The notes under the pieces are model-generated. The model saw nothing but the letters and a program-made list of their open reading frames with translations, ran no database searches and was not told the DNA's origin. DNA of 27,738 nucleotides from a virus. Position numbers and translations under genes: made by a program. This document shows, piece by piece, positions 22,361 through 27,738 of the stretch. Every line of letters begins with the position of its first letter. Positions within the stretch are counted from its first letter, which is position 1. The stretch spans positions 1 through 27,738 of IMG/VR virus record IMGVR_UViG_3300047564_001020; one strand, 5' to 3'.

Positions 22361-22902
22361 TGGCATACGCATCGCTAAGTAAGAAATACCTTCGCCCATC
22401 AATGATTATCTTTTCAGACACTATGCCAATTGCTGGCACTGGTGGTAACGCTGGTAAGTGGGAGCTAGGAACAACATACCTATACCTAACTGACGATGGA
22501 AGAGATGCAGTATCTGTTCAGCCACAAAGAATTGAAAACCGCCAGAGAATGGTAAATGGAAGAATGCGTTCTTACTATATTGCAGATAAGAAATCATTTT
22601 CTACATCTTGGGAAAATATGCCATCTCGTAAAACTAGACCAACTGTGTCAGATGGATTAAGCAATCAAATTACTAGTGATGCCTTTGGAGCTGGTCAGGA
22701 CATCAAAGACTGGTATGAAAGCCATACTGGAGACTTCTGGATGATGCTAGTTTATGACGCTGACTCTACTGTTGGTGGTGCAACACACACAAATCAGGTA
22801 GAGCTATACAATGTTTTCTTTGACTCTTTCGATTTTGACATAATTAAAAGAGGTCAATTCAATGACCTATGGAGTGTAAATATCAGTTTGGTGGAGGTCT
22901 AA
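22360..22902 (+). CDS. Distal tail/minor tail protein
   Basis: This 180-residue protein follows the tape measure gene with a one-base TAATG overlap and has GGAGAGGG (22346-22353) as ribosome binding site. It is beta-rich, with YLYLTDDGRDAVSVQPQRIENRQRMVNGRMRSYYI and a final DFDIIKRGQFNDLWSVNISLVEV. Position and size suit a distal tail protein, or a tail-tip tube protein, that joins the tube to the hub. It is not a clear match to a named family. Confidence 0.6.
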   Translation: MAYASLSKKYLRPSMIIFSDTMPIAGTGGNAGKWELGTTYLYLTDDGRDAVSVQPQRIENRQRMVNGRMRSYYIADKKSFSTSWENMPSRKTRPTVSDGLSNQITSDAFGAGQDIKDWYESHTGDFWMMLVYDADSTVGGATHTNQVELYNVFFDSFDFDIIKRGQFNDLWSVNISLVEV

Positions 22903-25900
22903 TGCTAACGACTACTGACACCTCAATTCCAACCCTGTTGAAGTCTAGCATGTCCATTGAGTCTTTAAGTAAGGCTACTATTGAGATTAACTATAATTCA
23001 ATTTATGAAAAACTTAATTCAGGATGTTACTTAGCAACATATAGTTCTACATATGACTCTACTAATGCTAACGGAGCATATGATACTGGAGCGTCTTTCC
23101 AGTTCTTTAATGGAACTGGTGTAGACACAACTATGACAGCAAGTGCTAACTCGTCTACTATAACAGTTGCTTCTGCCACTGGAATTTCTACTGGCATGAG
23201 AGTAATTGGAGACTTTATTCCAGCAGATGCATATGTAACAAATGTTTCTGGAACTACAGTTACAATCTCCCCTAATACATCTGGAACAATTTCCGCTGGC
23301 ACACCAGTATCATTTTTCTCTTACAAGATTGCAGAGGACAAAGAAAGAAACGCCCTAACACCACTGTCTTCTATTTTTACTCCAAATAGACCAGACGCAG
23401 GAATCGTAAATTTAGTTGCGTATAGAAAAGGTTCAAGCGTTATTCCGCTAGAGAATCTAAAGATTGGAAACCTAGGCAGTATCTATAATGGAACAGCGTC
23501 TGACAGAGTATACCCAATTAGCAAAAACTCAAGTTTTAAATACTGGAATTCCCTAAGAAGAGTTAAAAGTTCAAATGTTATTTCTACTGTGGGACTATCT
23601 AATGGCTCAAATGTAATAACCCATGCTGCTCCATTTGCCGTATACACAGACTCTTTTTATGCAAATAAGATAGTTGTTAAAACACAGAAATATGATGGGA
23701 ACTATCCAGTTAGATTTAAGGTAGAATATCTTCCAAATGGAAGTAACACTTGGACTACAGCAGCAGATTACTCAGCATCAGACACATCAGTCCTGTCTGA
23801 CGGAAAACTAGAGATTTTCTATAATGGCTCAAGCTGGAGCACTACTCCATATGCAAGTACAAAATTTACATCTGCAACTACAGATGCTATCTATATGCGT
23901 GGCGTAAGATTGTCAATTACAAAAATGTCTAAGACTAGAATTCCAGCCGAGGTAATTGAGATAAGCCCAAGACTAGTATTAAATGTAACAGACTATACAA
24001 TGTCATTTGACTACTCTAAAGCTATTGCAAACACTAGCTATGGAATGCCAGTAGCAGGAACAGTATCTGGCTCTGGAAGCATAGAACTATCAAATGTTGA
24101 TAAGTATTTCTCTTCAGTTTCTGGAACATCAATTATAAAGAACTCTATGGTTCAAGGCGTTGAGATTAAACTGTACCAAACAATCAACTCTGAGGATATT
24201 CCGCTTGGAACATTCTATGCAACAGACTGGGCAGAATCTAGCAATAGCTCTGTATCCGTAAGCTTTGAAGACTACTTCTATTTCCTGAAAAGAATGAAGT
24301 CTCCAGAAATTTCTATTGCAAACCTAAGTGGTATAGAAGCATCTGTCGCGCTTCTACTACTGTTTGATAATGCTGGAATAACTAATTATAGATTTGTTAA
24401 GCAGTCAGCGACATCAGATGACGACTTTGTATTCGACTATTTCTTTACTAGCGAAACCCAAACTATTGCGGAGGTGCTAGAACAAATTGCAATCTCAGCA
24501 CAATACGCCATCTATGTAGATGCTAACAATGTAATTCGTGCTATGACAAAAGAAAAAATGACAGATTTAGTTGGTATTGCAAATACAGATTTTTGGCTTG
24601 TAGGCACAGAAGAATGGATTAACACAGAGTCAGAATACTCATATCTTAATGGCTCATATGTTGCTAACATATCTTCAATCGATGAATCTAAAATTATTCC
24701 AATTACAGAGGCAGAAATTCAGTATGCTGGTATTGGCATCAAGAGACAGCCCAAAGAGATTCTTAGAAAGCCAGAGTTGTTTAATGACAAGAACATTCCT
24801 TACTACAATGCGTCTATTGTAAATAGAGGTCTATCATTTGTAAATACTGAGCTGTGGTCAATTGACTCAGCAGATGTTGGCTCAGATAAGGTGCTTCTTT
24901 CCATGCCCTATATCTCAGATATCTCAGATACTAGACCAACAATCTTAACGGTGGCAAGCAATACTGCCCCAGGAGACAATGACAATCTATCTGCTAAGTC
25001 ACAGAACGACCTTATTAGAACTATCTACACTAACTCAACTGCTACAGACAAGAAGTATTTTGAAATCGTAGTTGACCAAGAACGAGGAGTAGAGATTGTT
25101 CAATCCAGAAAGTTTAATGGACATGTCGTAATTGACGCTGAATTAATTAAATACAATGGAATTGTAGTAGATGTGTTTGATGAAAAGCAACCACAAAACT
25201 CTGGTAGATTTATCGTATTTGACAATGCAGAATTTCAATATCTAATCAATAAGTCTTCTTCTGGAGTATCTGTAGTATGCTACTCAATCTTAGTAGAGAT
25301 TCTGTTTAAGCCTAAAAATATTACTACTGCTTTAACTTCAAATGTCGTTTCTTATGAATTTTTATCAGATGGAAGAGGACAGGAGAATACATCTGTTGCA
25401 TCTCACACAAAGCAAACAGAGACTACATTCTCTAGCAACATTATTAGAACAAAGCTTTATGCAACTACAGTAGCATCAACTGTAACACCACAAGGAACTA
25501 TGTCTTCTAAGAGCATTAACCTACTCGACCCAAGAAATCCAAGTCTAGGAAACACTGTTTCATATCCAGGATACCTTAAGATTTCTGGTCCAAAAAGCAT
25601 TGGTGGGGCAAACAAGAAGGTAGATTTCTCTGATTCTGATACAGTTCCAGCAAAGAAACTTAACATAGATAATCTTGGAGAGCAGTTCATTACTGGATTC
25701 TATAAGACTCTTACATTCTCTCCAGACAAGATTTCAACACGAATGAGACTGCTTGAAAAGCCTAAGAAGCAGGTGTTTAATGGCACAAGCGCGGAAGTAA
25801 AACAGCCATTCGAAAATAGAGGAATTGCTGGCATTGGTTTTAGATTAAACTACAATGCTAATGGCGTAACTGGATATTATGTAGAGATTGAAGATATTGC

Positions 25901-27038
25901 AAATATCACTGAAAGTCAGATGGAGAATGTAGACTTCAAGAATCTTAGATTATACAAGGTTATTAGAAGTGGAAGCACATATAAGCCCGTAGTTCTTGCA
26001 AAGGCATGGGTTAATGTTTCTGCTGTAGCTGGAGAGTCTATAGATTTTGGAGATGTAATTCTCAACGAGGGCAGGTCATATGCTGGAACATCGGACCTTT
26101 CTGTTGTCATAGAGACTGGAACAAACAATACAACCTATAAGATTTATTGGGAAACAAATCTTGTGTGTAAGTATGTAGAAAAGAATGCAGAAAGAACCAA
26201 CCCAAACAGCACAACAATAGGTCTTATTGTTCGCTCTGACTCAGAGGCTATGTTTGATTATATTTCGGCTACGGCTCTTGCCAAGAATGGTAAATATCGC
26301 CTACCAGTTTTGATGGCTGGAAACAGCGAGTACATTACAGAGTCTGAGGCAGCAGAAAGAGGAATGCTCCCTGTATCACTTACATCATCTGTAGTCGGAG
26401 AAAACTCAAAGGATTTCTATTACGAAGATTTTGGAAATCAAATGCGAGAGGTAAAGAAGTTTTCGGTATCATTTGAAAAGCCATCAGTCTTATCCCGTTT
26501 AATTTCTCTTACTAAGACCAATAAAGATTACTATGTAACTGACTACTCTTACTCTTCTCAAAAAGCAGAGTTCTGGGTATTCAACACAGGTAGAGCATCT
26601 ATCGGTCTTTCTCTAGATATGAACACCCCTCTGATTATCTCTGGCATCGCCCTTGAAGAAATCAATGCTGGTTCAATTAATCTATCCGATTACTTAAAGA
26701 CAAAATCATCTTCCTACTTAGACTATATCAATCTAAATAAGAATAAATATGGTGAGAACAAAGTATCTTTAGCTGGAAACTATATTAACAACTTAGACCA
26801 AGCTCAGAAGCATTTAGAGTGGATTTATAATAAGTGTGGAACCCCTAAGAAAGAGTTTGATATTAAAATGTTTGCTAACCCACTCCTCGAACTAGGAGAT
26901 AAAGTAAGAATTTATAACTCAGATATTAATCACACAATTGGACTTTTAGGTACGGATAAGGTATACTACATCACTTCAATATCTTACAATGTGTCTGGAA
27001 ACGGTCCAGAAATGAATATAAGGGTTAGGGAGGTATAG
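22902..27038 (+). CDS. Large tail hub/baseplate protein
   Basis: This 1378-residue protein should form the tail-tip hub. The N-terminus has a small beta domain at ~71-137 (SSTITVASATGISTGMRVIG, GTTVTISPNTSG). Around residues 380-560 are hub-type features: IPLGTFYATDWAESSNSSVSVSFEDYFYFLKRM and IAEVLEQIAISAQYAIYVDANN. The last 70 residues (HLEWIYNKCGTPKKEFDIKMFANPLLELGDKVRIYN, then YYITSISYNVSGNGPEMNIRVREV) are the usual C-terminal end of hub proteins. The central part is beta-rich and may include carbohydrate-binding modules. I chose ATG 22902 (TAATG overlap, GGAGGT at 22893-22898) over an in-frame ATG 22869 lying inside the previous gene. Confidence 0.72.
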   Translation: MLTTTDTSIPTLLKSSMSIESLSKATIEINYNSIYEKLNSGCYLATYSSTYDSTNANGAYDTGASFQFFNGTGVDTTMTASANSSTITVASATGISTGMRVIGDFIPADAYVTNVSGTTVTISPNTSGTISAGTPVSFFSYKIAEDKERNALTPLSSIFTPNRPDAGIVNLVAYRKGSSVIPLENLKIGNLGSIYNGTASDRVYPISKNSSFKYWNSLRRVKSSNVISTVGLSNGSNVITHAAPFAVYTDSFYANKIVVKTQKYDGNYPVRFKVEYLPNGSNTWTTAADYSASDTSVLSDGKLEIFYNGSSWSTTPYASTKFTSATTDAIYMRGVRLSITKMSKTRIPAEVIEISPRLVLNVTDYTMSFDYSKAIANTSYGMPVAGTVSGSGSIELSNVDKYFSSVSGTSIIKNSMVQGVEIKLYQTINSEDIPLGTFYATDWAESSNSSVSVSFEDYFYFLKRMKSPEISIANLSGIEASVALLLLFDNAGITNYRFVKQSATSDDDFVFDYFFTSETQTIAEVLEQIAISAQYAIYVDANNVIRAMTKEKMTDLVGIANTDFWLVGTEEWINTESEYSYLNGSYVANISSIDESKIIPITEAEIQYAGIGIKRQPKEILRKPELFNDKNIPYYNASIVNRGLSFVNTELWSIDSADVGSDKVLLSMPYISDISDTRPTILTVASNTAPGDNDNLSAKSQNDLIRTIYTNSTATDKKYFEIVVDQERGVEIVQSRKFNGHVVIDAELIKYNGIVVDVFDEKQPQNSGRFIVFDNAEFQYLINKSSSGVSVVCYSILVEILFKPKNITTALTSNVVSYEFLSDGRGQENTSVASHTKQTETTFSSNIIRTKLYATTVASTVTPQGTMSSKSINLLDPRNPSLGNTVSYPGYLKISGPKSIGGANKKVDFSDSDTVPAKKLNIDNLGEQFITGFYKTLTFSPDKISTRMRLLEKPKKQVFNGTSAEVKQPFENRGIAGIGFRLNYNANGVTGYYVEIEDIANITESQMENVDFKNLRLYKVIRSGSTYKPVVLAKAWVNVSAVAGESIDFGDVILNEGRSYAGTSDLSVVIETGTNNTTYKIYWETNLVCKYVEKNAERTNPNSTTIGLIVRSDSEAMFDYISATALAKNGKYRLPVLMAGNSEYITESEAAERGMLPVSLTSSVVGENSKDFYYEDFGNQMREVKKFSVSFEKPSVLSRLISLTKTNKDYYVTDYSYSSQKAEFWVFNTGRASIGLSLDMNTPLIISGIALEEINAGSINLSDYLKTKSSSYLDYINLNKNKYGENKVSLAGNYINNLDQAQKHLEWIYNKCGTPKKEFDIKMFANPLLELGDKVRIYNSDINHTIGLLGTDKVYYITSISYNVSGNGPEMNIRVREV

Positions 27039-27040
27039 GT

Positions 27041-27613
27041 ATGGCAAATACAGCAGCAGAAGTTGTTGGTAATAATAACTCTTCAGGAAATCAAGTATCT
27101 GGAAGTAATAGCTCTAAACCAACTAAATATCCAAGCCTATTTTATTCTCCAGACTATCAGCAACTTTTTAATAAAGAAATTAAAGAGATTACGATGGAGC
27201 TTCTGCAGACAGCAGAGTCAGCCCTATCATCCTTTGACTACAAGACAATTCAAACGTTGCAGGATTCTGGTCCACTAGTTCAATATGATGATTTTGGAAA
27301 GATTATATCTATAACTCCAAGAGAAGAAAAAGGTCTGGTTCTACCACAAACAAATCCAGATATTGCAAACAACATATTTGAGCTGTCGGAACTTGTAGTT
27401 AGTCCAATTAAAGATGCTTTACAGATAAGACCAAATATTGCATATTCTTCAATTCTATCAAACTACGGATACTATCGTTCTGGTCCAGATATCGTAAAAT
27501 ATAAACCAGGATATAGCGCAAGCGGGTCACCATATTATGACCTAGAGGTCTCAGTAACTGACCCAGATAGCGTTGTATTGTATAATATATACATAATAGA
27601 GGAAGTGGAATAG
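27041..27613 (+). CDS. Tail protein of unknown function
   Basis: This 190-residue protein starts 2 nt after the hub stop, with AGGGAGGT just upstream. The first ~30 residues are Asn/Ser/Gly-rich and probably disordered. A helix (FNKEIKEITMELLQTAESALSSF) and a beta-rich C-terminus follow (YYDLEVSVTDPDSVVLYNIYIIEEVE). It could be a connector between hub and fibres, by position only. No family is recognised. Confidence 0.65.
   Translation: MANTAAEVVGNNNSSGNQVSGSNSSKPTKYPSLFYSPDYQQLFNKEIKEITMELLQTAESALSSFDYKTIQTLQDSGPLVQYDDFGKIISITPREEKGLVLPQTNPDIANNIFELSELVVSPIKDALQIRPNIAYSSILSNYGYYRSGPDIVKYKPGYSASGSPYYDLEVSVTDPDSVVLYNIYIIEEVE
27581..27586 (+). promoter_or_regulatory. Possible -10 for the next tail gene
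   Basis: TATAAT inside the end of the previous gene lies 26 nt before GTG 27613, the same distance as between the TATAAT and GTG of the chaperone gene. The surrounding DNA is AT-rich, so chance is a real possibility. Confidence 0.3.
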
Positions 27614-27738
27614 TGAAAATAGAAGGCGTATACAAGTTTTTCCAGGATGGAAAGTGCATTGGTGAGCACAAGAATAACATCACTGAGACTGGAAGAATCC
27701 TAGCAATTAAGACCATTATGGGTGCTGTGCCAAGCTTT
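27613..27738 (+). CDS. Start of a further tail gene (partial)
   Basis: GTG 27613 overlaps the previous stop by one base (TAGTG) and has GAGG around 27599-27602 as a likely ribosome binding site. The 42 codons up to the window edge read MKIEGVYKFFQDGK, then NNITETGRILAIKTIMGAVPSF. Short N-terminal beta hairpins followed by a TxxGR-L segment are common in minor tail proteins that attach to the tail tip. The rest lies outside the window. Confidence 0.6.
   Translation, partial: MKIEGVYKFFQDGKCIGEHKNNITETGRILAIKTIMGAVPSF

Noticed and set aside
1-27738. tRNA genes, CRISPR arrays, insertion sequences or an integrase/attachment site
   Set aside because: I saw no cloverleaf, regular repeat-spacer array, transposase or integrase motif in any part of the window.

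Overview
The window is a contiguous piece of an AT-rich tailed double-stranded DNA phage genome (Caudoviricetes). Every supported gene lies on the + strand. The gene order, a single tail-tube protein, a tail assembly chaperone with a -1 frameshift and a very long tape measure protein point to a siphovirus with a long non-contractile tail. Strong AGGAGGT-type ribosome binding sites, GTG and TTG starts, and apparently leaderless genes suggest a Gram-positive host. An actinobacterial host is my best guess, but it is an inference and not proven.

Layout: the 3' end of an unknown gene (2-139) and a B12-dependent class II ribonucleotide reductase (167-2089) come first. A LamG-like adhesion or decoration protein (2108-5038) follows, then a small unknown protein and the portal. 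Next is an unusual prohead protease, fused to a Cys-rich segment, a Tudor-like domain and an acidic scaffold; the scaffold has its own internal start. The major capsid protein ends in a strong terminator. A block of neck and connector genes (9880-12905) leads to the tail tube protein, which is followed by a second terminator-like hairpin. Then come the frameshifted chaperone pair, a 2646-residue tape measure protein, a small distal-tail protein, a 1378-residue baseplate or hub protein, a 190-residue tail protein and the start of another tail gene at the right edge. The terminase, lysis and replication genes are not in the window. No stretch over 300 bases lacks a gene.

How it works together: protease and scaffold build and mature the capsid on the portal; connector proteins close the head; the chaperones load the tape measure protein so the tube polymerises to length; hub and LamG proteins act at the host surface; the reductase supplies dNTPs.

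The most notable feature is the tape measure protein. Between two near-identical copies of a GGDTVPAMLEPGEFVINK module lie about 940 extra residues. They include a region with ADP-ribosyltransferase motifs and a region with nucleotidyltransferase motifs of the NMN-adenylyltransferase/cytidylyltransferase superfamily, separated by Gly-Gly hinges. Since tape measure proteins are often ejected with the DNA, this could be an injected enzyme cassette. Other points of interest are a CCCAAAC slippery site with a well-placed downstream stem, leaderless promoters, and an apparent total absence of GATC, GGCC and CCGG sites.
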